NCBI RefSeq assembly: GCF_003991425.1
Contig: NZ_CP034346.1
Span: 5,881,501-5,945,500 of the forward strand
Source of the DNA: Paenibacillus lutimineralis
Lineage (GTDB): Bacteria > Bacillota > Bacilli > Paenibacillales > Paenibacillaceae
Direction of reading: 5' to 3'
DNA length: 64,000 nucleotides
The notes under the pieces were generated by a model. That model was not told where the DNA came from, made no database searches, and saw only the letters and a program-made list of their open reading frames with translations. Positions within the stretch are counted from its first letter, which is position 1, and every line of letters begins with the position of its first letter. Position numbers and translations under genes: made by a program. This document shows, in pieces, positions 52,216 through 60,482 of this stretch.

Positions 52216-52419
52216 CTAAGGAGCAAAGACCAGATCAAACACATGACGCCAGGTGCTCCAGTCTAATACATCGTGAATATCCTGCTTGCCGAGTACAACG
52301 TACCCGGCAATCGCCCCACCGATCAAAGCGGCTGCGAAGAAGAGCAGTATAAGCACGATTCGCAGCGGGACAATCCACCATGCGCGGTGCTTAACTTCCG
52401 GGCTATTCTTCTCTGTCAT
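52216..52419 (-). CDS. epuA: EpuA-like small membrane protein
   Basis: About 67 residues. A basic N-terminal tail with HRAWWIVPLRIVLILLFFAA, one membrane segment continuing to AGYVVLG, then WSTWRHVFDLVF. This matches the small EpuA family, sometimes mislabelled RNA polymerase subunit beta. I prefer the ATG at 52419, which has AGGTGG upstream, over the GTG at 52431. Starts 12 nt behind flhP and ends the operon. Confidence 0.8.
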   Translation of the reverse strand: MTEKNSPEVKHRAWWIVPLRIVLILLFFAAALIGGAIAGYVVLGKQDIHDVLDWSTWRHVFDLVFAP

Positions 52420-52431
52420 GAAGCGCTCCAC

Positions 52432-53256
52432 CTACCCGCGTAAGTTATTAGCCAAATTCATCATTGTATCGCTAGAAGTCAAGGCACGGGCCGAGAGCTG
52501 GTAAGCTCTTTGAACCTGCATTAATTCTGCCATCTCATCGGTTAGATTCACGTTGGAGGACTCCAGCGCTCCCTGACGGAGGCGAGCTTGCTGATCCTGA
52601 GGAAGAGCAAAGGTGTTCGCCAGTACATCCGCTTCTTGCGCGCCCGGAGCTATGACGAATAAGTTGCCATCTCTCTTCTGCAGCGCATCTGTACGAATCG
52701 GCGTATACAACTGAATCTGCCCAATCTGTTCGGCAGCTCCAGACCCAGCAACCGCTGTAATCCAGCCATGCTCATCAATCTGCAGCTTGGAATTAGCAGG
52801 GACAACGATCCGTTCCCCATCCGTATTCAACAAGTGGTGACCATCATTCGTAACGAGCCAAGCAGATTCCGCATCATTCGGATCCGGTTGAATCATGAAG
52901 TTGCCCGCCCTTGTATAGGCCTTAATATTACCAGCTGTCATCACTGAAAACAAGGCATTTCCTTCAATCGCCAGATCTGTCGGAATATCCGTCTGCTTGA
53001 TAGGGCCTTGTTCAAAGTTAACCTCTGCTCCCGCCATCATAGAGCCAAATCCCAGATTGAAGCCACGCGGAGAGACCCGGCCAGACAGTTCCATCCCTTT
53101 GGCTTGCTGTTGAACACGAGTAAGCGTATCTTCAAAAGTTGCTTCCTTGCGCTTGAATCCAACTGTATTTAGATTGGCCATATTGTCGGCAAGCAAATCC
53201 AGACGCTGCTGGATACCGCTCATGGATACCATGGCACTGATCATGGAGTTATTCAT
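52432..53256 (-). CDS. flhP: Flagellar hook-basal body protein FlhP
   Basis: 274 residues. N-terminal rod signature LADNMANLNTVGFKRKEATF and C-terminal LESSNVNLTDEMAELMQVQRAY, as in FlgF/FlgG-type rod proteins. FlhO and FlhP form the distal rod of the Bacillus flagellum. Lies 29 nt behind flhO with a good ribosome binding site. Confidence 0.93.
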   Translation of the reverse strand: MNNSMISAMVSMSGIQQRLDLLADNMANLNTVGFKRKEATFEDTLTRVQQQAKGMELSGRVSPRGFNLGFGSMMAGAEVNFEQGPIKQTDIPTDLAIEGNALFSVMTAGNIKAYTRAGNFMIQPDPNDAESAWLVTNDGHHLLNTDGERIVVPANSKLQIDEHGWITAVAGSGAAEQIGQIQLYTPIRTDALQKRDGNLFVIAPGAQEADVLANTFALPQDQQARLRQGALESSNVNLTDEMAELMQVQRAYQLSARALTSSDTMMNLANNLRG

Positions 53257-53285
53257 GTAGCACCTCCTATATTACTTATACAATG

Positions 53286-54182
53286 CTATACCTTACCAAC
53301 CTCATTAACCGCTTTGTCCAAGCTCTTGTCATAGTACTGAACGATCTTCTGGTTGGACTCATAGGCGCGCTGAGCAGCCATTAAGTCAACCATGGATTGA
53401 GCAGGGTCGACATTGGATACTTCAAGATAGCCCTGGCGGACTTCTGCCCCTTCCCGATTCGTCAATTGCCTAACATTAGGACCTAATCCGGCTACTTCAC
53501 GATATACTCCGTTGCCATCGCGAATCAATTCCTGCGGACGGTCAGCGACCGAGATGCCCAGATTACCTACATCCTCACGAATTCCCGCATCATTATAATA
53601 GAAGAGTCTTCCGACACTATCGCTTTGTAAGGAATCAATCGATACGCCGGCAGGCAGCACGACAGGATTGTGGTCCATATCAAGCACCCGATACCCTTGC
53701 GATGTCAACAGAGCTCCATCAGGAGCTACTGTGAAGTTCCCATCTCTCGTATACCGCAATTGGTTGTCCTTATCCATCACAGTAAAGAAAGCTTCCGGAC
53801 GATAAAATACTTCTCCATTATCATCCACATATTTGCCCGAGGCATCGAACGGAATCAACTCCCCGGTTGCAGGATGATTCATACCGATACTCGAGAGTAG
53901 CGCGAAGTCCGACCTCTTGCCCGTCTCCTTCAGATCTCCTTGGGCATAAGATGCCAAGCTCTCTTCCGCAAAGACCCCCGTAGCTAACTTCCCGATTCTG
54001 CGACTATTACCAGACTGCTTATCCCCAATAATCGAGATTAGCGTCTCCGGGAAAGAATGAGCAACTGAGCTTACCTGCTTATATCCTGGAGTATTGATGT
54101 TCGCAATATTTTGCGTGATCGTATCATGACGCCGTTGTTCGGTTATCATTCCTGATGCAGCAGTATAAAGTCCCCTGATCAT
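53286..54182 (-). CDS. flhO: Flagellar hook-basal body protein FlhO
   Basis: About 298 residues. ITQNIANINTPGYKQV near the N terminus and LEVSNVDPAQSMVDLMAAQRAY at the C terminus mark the FlgF/FlgG rod family. I start at 54182 because GGAGG is 7 nt upstream; the ATG at 54188 is too close. A sigma-D promoter overlaps the 3' end of mbl upstream. The pair mbl-flhO-flhP is also found in Bacillus subtilis. Confidence 0.93.
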   Translation of the reverse strand: MIRGLYTAASGMITEQRRHDTITQNIANINTPGYKQVSSVAHSFPETLISIIGDKQSGNSRRIGKLATGVFAEESLASYAQGDLKETGKRSDFALLSSIGMNHPATGELIPFDASGKYVDDNGEVFYRPEAFFTVMDKDNQLRYTRDGNFTVAPDGALLTSQGYRVLDMDHNPVVLPAGVSIDSLQSDSVGRLFYYNDAGIREDVGNLGISVADRPQELIRDGNGVYREVAGLGPNVRQLTNREGAEVRQGYLEVSNVDPAQSMVDLMAAQRAYESNQKIVQYYDKSLDKAVNEVGKV

Positions 54183-54275
54183 GGACATGCCTCCAAATTC
54201 AAACTTGCTGCTTCGACTGCGGTTCCCCCGTCTTACGTCGATGCAGCACCGATGATTTCATTTGATATACAGAAT

Positions 54276-54302
54276 ATATCGGTCGATTAGAATCTTTTCT
54301 TA
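54276..54302 (-). promoter_or_regulatory. Sigma-D promoter of flhO-flhP, overlapping the mbl stop codon
   Basis: TAAG, exactly 15 nt, ACCGATAT on the minus strand: 3 of 4 and 7 of 8 positions match the consensus. Confidence 0.75.
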
Positions 54303-55285
54303 ATGGCCTTGTCCAAATTGTCGAGCATAATGCCCGTTCCTTTCACTACGCAATGCATCGGATCCTCGGCGATCAACACCGGAACATGCAATTCCTCAGC
54401 CAATAGCTCGTCCAATCCATGCAGCAGCGCGCCGCCACCCGTCAGAATAACCCCGCGGTCGATGATATCCGCTGACAGCTCCGGTGGAGTCCGCTCAAGC
54501 ACGGACTTGGCACCGGCCACAATTGTGGCAACGGAGTCGAACAAAGCTTCCTGAATCTCCTTCGATGTAATCGTTACCGTTAGTGGAAGTCCTGACACCA
54601 TGTCTCTGCCGCGAATGTCCATCTCTGCGATACGGCCAGAAGGATGCACCGTACCTACGCCGATCTTGATGTCCTCTGCCGTACGTTCTCCGATCAAGAG
54701 CTTGTACTTTCCTTTAATATATTTAATAATGGCGGAATCAAACTTGTCACCGGCGATCTTGATAGACGAGGAAGTAACGATATCCCCCATCGAGATTACC
54801 GCTACATCCGTCGTCCCACCGCCAATATCGACAACCATATTGCCGCTCGGTTCAAAAATATCCATACCCGCCCCGATTGCCGCAGCCTTCGGTTCTTCTT
54901 CCATAAAGACTTCCTTAGCGCCGCTTCGCTCGGCGGCTTCACGAATCGACTTCTGCTCCACCGACGTAATATTCGTAGGAGCGCAGATCAAAATCCGGGG
55001 ATGGCTGTACCAACTCTTGCCCCCCACGCGATCGATGAAATACTTCATCATGGTCTCAGTAACATCAAAGTCGGCAATTACGCCGTCACGCAAAGGTCTG
55101 ATCGCAACGATATTTCCTGGCGTACGTCCAACCATTCGCCTTGCATCCTCACCTACGGCGAGCACACGCTTGGCATCATTATCAATGGCGACTACAGCCG
55201 GTTCGTCAAGAACCACTCCTTTTCCTTTAACATGAATCAGTACATTCGCTGTACCCAAATCAATACCAATATCCTTGCTCATCAT
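54287..55285 (-). CDS. mbl: MreB-like cell-shape actin Mbl
   Basis: About 332 residues. The N terminus DIGIDLGTANVLIHVKGKGV closely matches Bacillus Mbl, with phosphate loop VVDIGGGTTDVAVISMG near residue 160 and ILTGGGALLHGLDELL near residue 290. Directs cylindrical wall synthesis beneath the membrane. Start at 55285 behind GGGGGAG; an upstream ATG frame lacks support. Follows spoIIID as in Bacillus subtilis. Confidence 0.96.
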   Translation of the reverse strand: MMSKDIGIDLGTANVLIHVKGKGVVLDEPAVVAIDNDAKRVLAVGEDARRMVGRTPGNIVAIRPLRDGVIADFDVTETMMKYFIDRVGGKSWYSHPRILICAPTNITSVEQKSIREAAERSGAKEVFMEEEPKAAAIGAGMDIFEPSGNMVVDIGGGTTDVAVISMGDIVTSSSIKIAGDKFDSAIIKYIKGKYKLLIGERTAEDIKIGVGTVHPSGRIAEMDIRGRDMVSGLPLTVTITSKEIQEALFDSVATIVAGAKSVLERTPPELSADIIDRGVILTGGGALLHGLDELLAEELHVPVLIAEDPMHCVVKGTGIMLDNLDKAIKKRF

Positions 55286-55639
55286 TACGATGCTCCCCCA
55301 AAGGTTTTTTGTTGACATTTAAAGGGACGGTCTATATGTAACGTGACACCGTTCTCTAATGTCGGCGAACTACTAGTTCAATATAGACTGCCCCAGTCGG
55401 CAATTAAGATCATCTTCTTCAAGCCGATGCGAAAGGCAATCCAAGATACAAAACATGGTAAATGCGTCCCAATTTCCTGGTGCAGTCAATCGACAGAACG
55501 GTGCCTAAATCCGTGAAAATTCGGGTCCAATGGATAAAAATCCACTTTGTTATACCATATTTAAAAATACCATACTTTGGGGGATGTGTTCAATGATAAT
55601 CCTAAAGTCCCATTGCAACTCACGATAAGTACCTGGAAA
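55286..55639. other. Gap between spoIIID and mbl
   Basis: 354 nt without a gene. It holds an inverted pair GTCTATAT/ATATAGAC (about 55335 and 55385), possibly part of mbl control. I see no convincing promoter or terminator. Confidence 0.4.
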
Positions 55640-55924
55640 TCAGCGTGCTGAGCTAATTACCTCCCGTTTGTTCTGTCCCTTCTTCTTATACTTGATTTTT
55701 GTCGCTTCTCCTCCGCGAAGATGTCTGATCGACTTATGGTATTCGAGAATGTGCTTCACCTGATCTGCTAGATCCGGATTGATCTCCGGCAGACGCTCGG
55801 TTAAATCCTTATGCACCGTGCTTTTCGATACGCCGAATTCCTTGGCTATAGTCCGTACCGTGTGCCGAGTTTCCACGATGCAGCGACCAATTTTAATCGT
55901 CCGTTCTTTGATGTAATCGTGCAC
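55640..55924 (-). CDS. spoIIID: Sporulation transcription factor SpoIIID
   Basis: 94 residues from a GTG start with GGGAGG upstream. Helix-turn-helix RTIAKEFGVSKSTVHKDLTE at residues 25-44, then LADQVKHILEYHKSIRHLRGG and a Lys-rich tail that contacts DNA. It adjusts sigma-E and early sigma-K gene expression in the mother cell. A sigma-E-type promoter is visible about 40 nt upstream. Confidence 0.96.
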   Translation of the reverse strand: MHDYIKERTIKIGRCIVETRHTVRTIAKEFGVSKSTVHKDLTERLPEINPDLADQVKHILEYHKSIRHLRGGEATKIKYKKKGQNKREVISSAR

Positions 55925-55957
55925 GCTCCCGCCTCCCTACTCGAGATAGTTTGGTAC

Positions 55958-55985
55958 ATTATATGAGGGGCGTGCCCATATATTC
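55958..55985 (-). promoter_or_regulatory. Sigma-E-type promoter of spoIIID
   Basis: GAATATA, 13 nt, CATATAAT on the minus strand; the sigma-E consensus is KMATATT, about 14 nt, CATACAMT. Spacing is one base short. Confidence 0.6.
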
Positions 55986-56049
55986 TTTGTTTCCAAGCCT
56001 GACAAGCCTAAGCGAGGCCAAATATTTTAAATAAGCTGTAAAAAACAAC

Positions 56050-56082
56050 AACAAAAGAAGCAAAGAGCCCTGCTCCTTGCTT
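56050..56082 (-). terminator. Rho-independent terminator of spoIIQ
   Basis: GAAGCAA with GGAGC at the 5' side pairs with GCTCT and TTGCTTC; TTTTGTTGTTG follows on the minus strand. Confidence 0.82.
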
Positions 56083-56156
56083 CCTGTCATTGCCTCACGG
56101 GACGTACATTTCACGCTACTTGCGACTATAATTCTGCACGTCGTAAGACGTATTTA

Positions 56157-56909
56157 TTATTTGTTCTCATTCTTAGGCAATACATTGGCCGGGTTCACCA
56201 ACTCGTCATTCTCATACACTGCAAAATGAACGTGGTTGCCAAGATCTTTCTCAAGCTCATTGCGTCCAGAGCTGGCGATTACGTCGCCTCGCTTCACTTC
56301 AGCGTTCATCTCTACCTTAACATCGGACAAGCTCTCATACACAGTCTTCAAGTTGTTAGCATGAGTAATCTCTACAACATACCCGATCAGCGGAACTTCC
56401 TCTGCCCGGGTAACCTTGCCGCTCATCGCCGCCTTCACTTCAAACGGCTGATCATCCTTGCGGGCCAGATCAATACCTGTGTTCGCCCTGAACGTATCAT
56501 TGTATTGAACGAGCGCCGCTTGATGGTCCTCAGCACTTCCGTCCTTATCATAGAACGGTTTGACAACGGTAACGTCGGCTACGTTAGCAACAGGCCATGC
56601 CAGATCCTCAGCAGAAGCTATCGTCTCAGCAGCTTCTTCTCCCTGCTTCCCGTCCACTTTCCCTGTTGTCCCCTGACTGTCTTCAATAGATTGCGAGACA
56701 CTGGCAGGGGCGTCTTTTGGCTTTTGGCTGGCATCCTGATAGACCCACACTAACGTTAGTATAATTGCCACCGCCGCCACGTAAACCGCCGGGAATACCC
56801 ATCTTTTCGCGAATACTCTCTTCCACGCGGACACCGGTGCTACCGGTTCTCCCATTGTAATTTTAGGAGATTCCTCATGGTTCTTCTTTTTACTATTTTG
56901 TTCATTCAT
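56157..56909 (-). CDS. spoIIQ: Forespore channel protein SpoIIQ (degenerate LytM/M23 domain)
   Basis: 250 residues. Cytoplasmic N terminus of about 35 residues, membrane segment VFPAVYVAAVAIILTLVWVY, a linker, and a C-terminal M23 domain. The first zinc ligand His of active M23 enzymes is replaced by Asn (FRANTGIDLA), while the second motif NHVHFAVYE keeps H-x-H. Bacillus subtilis SpoIIQ has likewise lost the first ligand. It pairs with mother-cell SpoIIIAH in the engulfment channel. A sigma-F promoter directly upstream fits forespore expression. Confidence 0.93.
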   Translation of the reverse strand: MNEQNSKKKNHEESPKITMGEPVAPVSAWKRVFAKRWVFPAVYVAAVAIILTLVWVYQDASQKPKDAPASVSQSIEDSQGTTGKVDGKQGEEAAETIASAEDLAWPVANVADVTVVKPFYDKDGSAEDHQAALVQYNDTFRANTGIDLARKDDQPFEVKAAMSGKVTRAEEVPLIGYVVEITHANNLKTVYESLSDVKVEMNAEVKRGDVIASSGRNELEKDLGNHVHFAVYENDELVNPANVLPKNENK

Positions 56910-56929
56910 TACCTCATCACCTCAATAAC

Positions 56930-56958
56930 CATTGTTACCGAGGCTATTGCTTTTATAC
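56930..56958 (-). promoter_or_regulatory. Sigma-F-type promoter of spoIIQ
   Basis: GTATA, 14 nt, GGTAACAATG on the minus strand; it fits the consensus GYWTA and GGNRANANTW in all but the last base. The leader is about 14 nt. Confidence 0.78.
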
Positions 56959-57092
56959 TTAGCTATACTAATTTTTTTTGGAAATTGGGAGAGGCCCGAG
57001 ATTACACTCTATTGAACATAGCTATCTTAAGAACAAAGGCAAAACTCGTTGTATGTTATACACTCATTTTTACTTGGCTTCTAGTAATCGAT

Positions 57093-58487
57093 CTATGAGT
57101 CGAGAACGTCGGATACTTGGTTGAAGGAAACCCCGGTATAATAGTGTTTGAGAATCTGTGTGGTCGTATAGCCCTGCTTGGCCATCCCGTTCGCTCCCCA
57201 CTGGCTCATGCCTACACCATGGCCGGAGCCATAGGTTGTGATCTTCACCTGAGAGCCATCCAGTTCCATGGTGAACTGACTAGAGCGAAGCTCAAGCTTC
57301 TCACGGACTTCCCGCCCGCTATAAGTCTTGTCACCGATCTGAATGTTCTTCACCCGCCCTCCGGCCGTTACGGACAATACTTTGAACAGGTTAGAGATAC
57401 CCTTCGAACCGCTGCTTCCAAGCGCTGATATGGCTGGAGCCTGCTGCCCCAGCTTTGCGAATACCTCATCAACGCTCTGTTCCACTGTGACTTCATTCTG
57501 CGGATTAAGCTGAAGCTCCCACGGACTGGAGACACTGCGAAGATAGGGCACTGGTTCGGACCAGTAATCCTCCGAATTCTCAGTATGCCCACCACTGGAG
57601 GAGAAGAAGGAGGCCGTAATAGGGCGACCTTGGTAGGTCATAATAATGCCACGCGTCAGTTCAACAGCCTGCTGCAGCTTCTGCAAATCCTTGCCGCGCC
57701 CCTCTCTCTTCCATGCATGCAGCGAGTCGCTGGATACATAGGCTTGATGTTGCACCGTGTCATTTACATCGGCGTTGCCGCCAGGCACGCCGCTCGTGTC
57801 GCCGGCAGCAAGCCGGCGAACGATAAAGGTGCGGGCGGCAATCGCCTGCGCCTTCAGGGCCGCGAGCTCGAAGTCAGTCGGCATTTCGGCGGCCAGCACG
57901 CCGGTGACGTACTCCTCGAGCGGCAGCGTCTCCACCTGGCCCGTGCGCGTCAGATATACGCGCACGGGCGTCTGATCGGGATCGGCCGCCTCACGGCCCG
58001 ATCCCGCTATCTTACCGCCGGCCTGGCCTTCGGCCGGCGAATGCACCGCCGCCGCAACGTCAGCGGCGTCCTGCGCCTGCGGCGCCCCGCGCTGTACGAG
58101 CAGCGCCGGGAGCAGCACGGCCAGCGCGCCCACGGCCGCAAGCGCAGCCAGCCCGCCGAACCTTCTTCCCCCGCTGCCAAAGCGGAAGAAGGTTCGGCCC
58201 GCAGAAGGCGGCTTCTGTGCCGCCAGGCCTCTATGAACCGGCCTGTCTATTACCGCGCCTTCTTCTATATCATTTGCCGGAGTCTGAATCTCCGGCTCCC
58301 GGTCCCGGCAGGTCCGATTGGTTTGAACGGACACCGCTTTACTATAAGCCTTGGCTCCATTGATCTTTCGGTCAGATACTTTAGTTACTGGCCATCCTTG
58401 CTGACCGCTGCCTTCGCTTTCTCTATTAATGCTCTGTCCCCCTCTATCGGATGTTCTTATTCTTAAGGTGCTCCGTCCTTCATTCAT
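57093..58487 (-). CDS. spoIID: Stage II sporulation protein SpoIID
   Basis: About 464 residues, longer than Bacillus SpoIID because of a 100-residue cytoplasmic N terminus. A membrane segment (FGGLAALAAVGALAVLLPALL) is followed by the SpoIID domain: VETLPLEEYVTGVLAAEMP, LKAQAIAARTFIVRRL, SFFSSSGGHTENSEDYW and the C-terminal SGHGVGMSQWGANGMA. It is the lytic transglycosylase that thins peptidoglycan for engulfment. Start at 58487 (GGAGG 11 nt upstream); the next ATG upstream contains the ribosome binding site. DNA for the linker around residues 110-230 is very GC-rich. Confidence 0.94.
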   Translation of the reverse strand: MNEGRSTLRIRTSDRGGQSINRESEGSGQQGWPVTKVSDRKINGAKAYSKAVSVQTNRTCRDREPEIQTPANDIEEGAVIDRPVHRGLAAQKPPSAGRTFFRFGSGGRRFGGLAALAAVGALAVLLPALLVQRGAPQAQDAADVAAAVHSPAEGQAGGKIAGSGREAADPDQTPVRVYLTRTGQVETLPLEEYVTGVLAAEMPTDFELAALKAQAIAARTFIVRRLAAGDTSGVPGGNADVNDTVQHQAYVSSDSLHAWKREGRGKDLQKLQQAVELTRGIIMTYQGRPITASFFSSSGGHTENSEDYWSEPVPYLRSVSSPWELQLNPQNEVTVEQSVDEVFAKLGQQAPAISALGSSGSKGISNLFKVLSVTAGGRVKNIQIGDKTYSGREVREKLELRSSQFTMELDGSQVKITTYGSGHGVGMSQWGANGMAKQGYTTTQILKHYYTGVSFNQVSDVLDS

Positions 58488-58845
58488 CAAGTCTATAACC
58501 TCCATCCAAATGCTTACCTGTCTCTAAATTCTCTATTACTTATGGAGAGTTCTCATATGTTCCGCGCAAGCATTATCCTTATGGCAACCCTCTCTACTAC
58601 TTTTTATGCAAAAAGTAGGCCGCACATACCTCCAAAAATAAGCGATTGGATTCGGACAAGGCGATGTTTCTCGAACTCTATAAATGAGAAAAAGGCTGGA
58701 AGAGTCGGAAATCGCGAGAAAAAACGAGAAACATGAGCCTTTAAAGCAATAAAAAATCTGCTAGAAACCAGAAGCATAAATCAGACTAGAAGCTTTTGCA
58801 GGGAAGCACATACGATTTTGACTTGGAATGAAGTCTCTAACCACC
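58488..58845. other. Gap between spoIID and the BMC operon
   Basis: About 360 nt without a gene. A small hairpin CTACTTTT/AAAAGTAG lies at 58597-58618. Distant inverted sequences TGTTTCTCG and CGAGAAACA lie near 58666 and 58725. Both might be regulatory for spoIID, but no promoter of sigma-E type could be fixed. Confidence 0.4.
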
Positions 58846-58888
58846 AAAAAAGCCTCCCAATATGGCGCATAACCACATCGAAAGGCTT
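58846..58888 (-). terminator. Rho-independent terminator of the BMC operon
   Basis: Outer stem AAGCCT/AGGCTT and inner stem CGATGTGG/CCATATTG (two G-T pairs), TT/GG internal loop, followed by T residues; 5 nt behind the last stop codon. Confidence 0.85.
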
Positions 58889-58893
58889 GAATT

Positions 58894-59637
58894 TTACATT
58901 TCCTTGGCACGGTAGTCGAAAGGATCGATTTGCCTTAACATGCTTATCTCACGCTCCGTAGGCAAGGGGGTATAACGGATCTCATCGTATCGCAGCTGGA
59001 AGCCCGTGTTCGCGGCAACCTCTTCAAGCGAGGAGGTCGGATGGATGGAATCGAGGTACAGGCTGCCATTCTTGAATTCGAAGACGCATAGATTCGTAAC
59101 GATCTTCCATAGATTGCCCCGGGTCGTCACAAAATCAACCTTCTCCACAAAGGTACGCTTGTCATGCTTCGTACGCCAGATAATGGCCCGCTTCGCCGTC
59201 GGAATCAGCACCGCGCTGCCTGCACCGCCTGGCAGACGAACCTTCGGCTTATGATAATCGCCGATCACCGAGGCATTGACATTGCCAGCAACATCGAACT
59301 GGACACCGCCGAGGAAAGCCACATCAAGCCCGCCGCGCATGGACAGATCAAATACATATTCTAGCGGAAAATAAGCTTCTCCAGTCGCCAGCAGCTCAGA
59401 ACCAGCTGAAGAATAGGACGGCTTCTTGATTGAAGCGGGATTAACGCCGCCGGGAATGTTTAGATGAACAAGGTTGGGCGCATGTATATGTCTTGCCAGC
59501 GCCATTGCCACCATCGGCATTTGCGAGGATACCCCGTGAAATACACGGTCCTCGTCCTGCAGCAATCTTGCCATGGCGCAGACCATAATATCGCACACTC
59601 TTGGCCCGATGCTTTTATTCATTAGGTTTGTATTCAT
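58894..59637 (-). CDS. Glutaconate-CoA-transferase-like subunit B of the BMC operon
   Basis: 247 residues, class I CoA-transferase family, B subunit: FLGGVQFDVAGNVNASVIGD, YHKPKVRLPGGAG and DSIHPTSSLEEVAANTGFQL align with GctB. However, at the position where GctB has its catalytic Glu (VESG near residue 54) I read VHLNIPGG, with no Glu. Members without this Glu, such as mycobacterial IpdAB, are ring-opening hydrolases and not CoA-transferases, so the reaction is open. It overlaps subunit A by 4 nt (ATGA) and is the last gene of the operon. The catalytic comparison is from memory and by eye. Confidence 0.85.
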   Translation of the reverse strand: MNTNLMNKSIGPRVCDIMVCAMARLLQDEDRVFHGVSSQMPMVAMALARHIHAPNLVHLNIPGGVNPASIKKPSYSSAGSELLATGEAYFPLEYVFDLSMRGGLDVAFLGGVQFDVAGNVNASVIGDYHKPKVRLPGGAGSAVLIPTAKRAIIWRTKHDKRTFVEKVDFVTTRGNLWKIVTNLCVFEFKNGSLYLDSIHPTSSLEEVAANTGFQLRYDEIRYTPLPTEREISMLRQIDPFDYRAKEM

Positions 59638-60464
59638 CTCAATCCACCTACCTTAAAACCTCTATCCTTCATCTCGTATTCGTTCAAATAGATATCTATT
59701 TCTTCGGCCTTGAGCTTCTTGAAACGCTCGATCGCCTTGGTATCGGCATCATAAGCCTTCTCCACCGAGCATGGCGCCGCGCCTCTCGGGGCATGCACGA
59801 CCGCGCTGACCAGAAAGCCGGGAATATCAACCTGGTCGGGCCGCATGCGAATTTTACTGCGAGGCACAATCTTCTCCGCTGTGACGATCACTTTGCTCGC
59901 CGCACGGCTGATTAGCGCATCCTCGAATTTCGGCCCATGAATGACAGCATTGCCTAGATCATCCGCCTCTTGGACATGAACAACGGCAATATCCGGTACG
60001 ATTGCCTTAACGACCGTTACAGGCTCGCCGCCGAATGGATCCTGAATCACGCGGAAATAATCGGCGACCTGCAGAAGATCGCCCGCTTTAAGACCGGCGA
60101 CAGGCATAAACGGTGCGCCCGACGCCGCTGCTCTTAAGGAGCAAATGACGGTGTAACAGGCATGCTCATTGCCGATCACTTGACCGCCTTCCACCGCTTT
60201 GCGGTAATGCATCGCCAGGCCGAACTCCGTCTCATAGCTGACAAAGCCCGCATCGACGGATGCAACGCTGCCGGCGGCGCACAGCAGGTCGATATCATGA
60301 GCGCCCGCAGTCTTAATAATGCGAAGATTCCTTCGTCGCTGGCGGGCTATTTCCCGTACCATCGCCATTGGGGCACGATGGAGGACATTCCCCCCGAAGG
60401 AAATTCGGTCGCCGTCGCGGACTAGCCCTGCCGCTTCTTCCAAACTCATTATTTTCGAACTCAT
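59634..60464 (-). CDS. Glutaconate-CoA-transferase-like subunit A of the BMC operon
   Basis: 276 residues. SFGGNVLHRAPMAMVREI near residue 22, IIKTAGAHDIDLLCAAGSV and FMPVAGLKAGDLL are typical of GctA-type subunits, followed by PDIAVVHVQEADDLGNAVI. Forms the heterodimer with the B subunit encoded next (4-nt overlap). AGGGAGGG precedes the ATG. It lies 18 nt behind the CoA-disulfide-reductase-like gene. I see no encapsulation-type terminal helix, so location inside the shell is not indicated by sequence. Confidence 0.87.
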   Translation of the reverse strand: MSSKIMSLEEAAGLVRDGDRISFGGNVLHRAPMAMVREIARQRRRNLRIIKTAGAHDIDLLCAAGSVASVDAGFVSYETEFGLAMHYRKAVEGGQVIGNEHACYTVICSLRAAASGAPFMPVAGLKAGDLLQVADYFRVIQDPFGGEPVTVVKAIVPDIAVVHVQEADDLGNAVIHGPKFEDALISRAASKVIVTAEKIVPRSKIRMRPDQVDIPGFLVSAVVHAPRGAAPCSVEKAYDADTKAIERFKKLKAEEIDIYLNEYEMKDRGFKVGGLR

Positions 60465-60482
60465 CGGTTTCTCCCTCCCTGG

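Noticed and set aside
58488..58560. Sigma-E promoter before spoIID
   Set aside because: CATAAGTA could be a -10, but no KMATATT-like -35 lies at the right distance.
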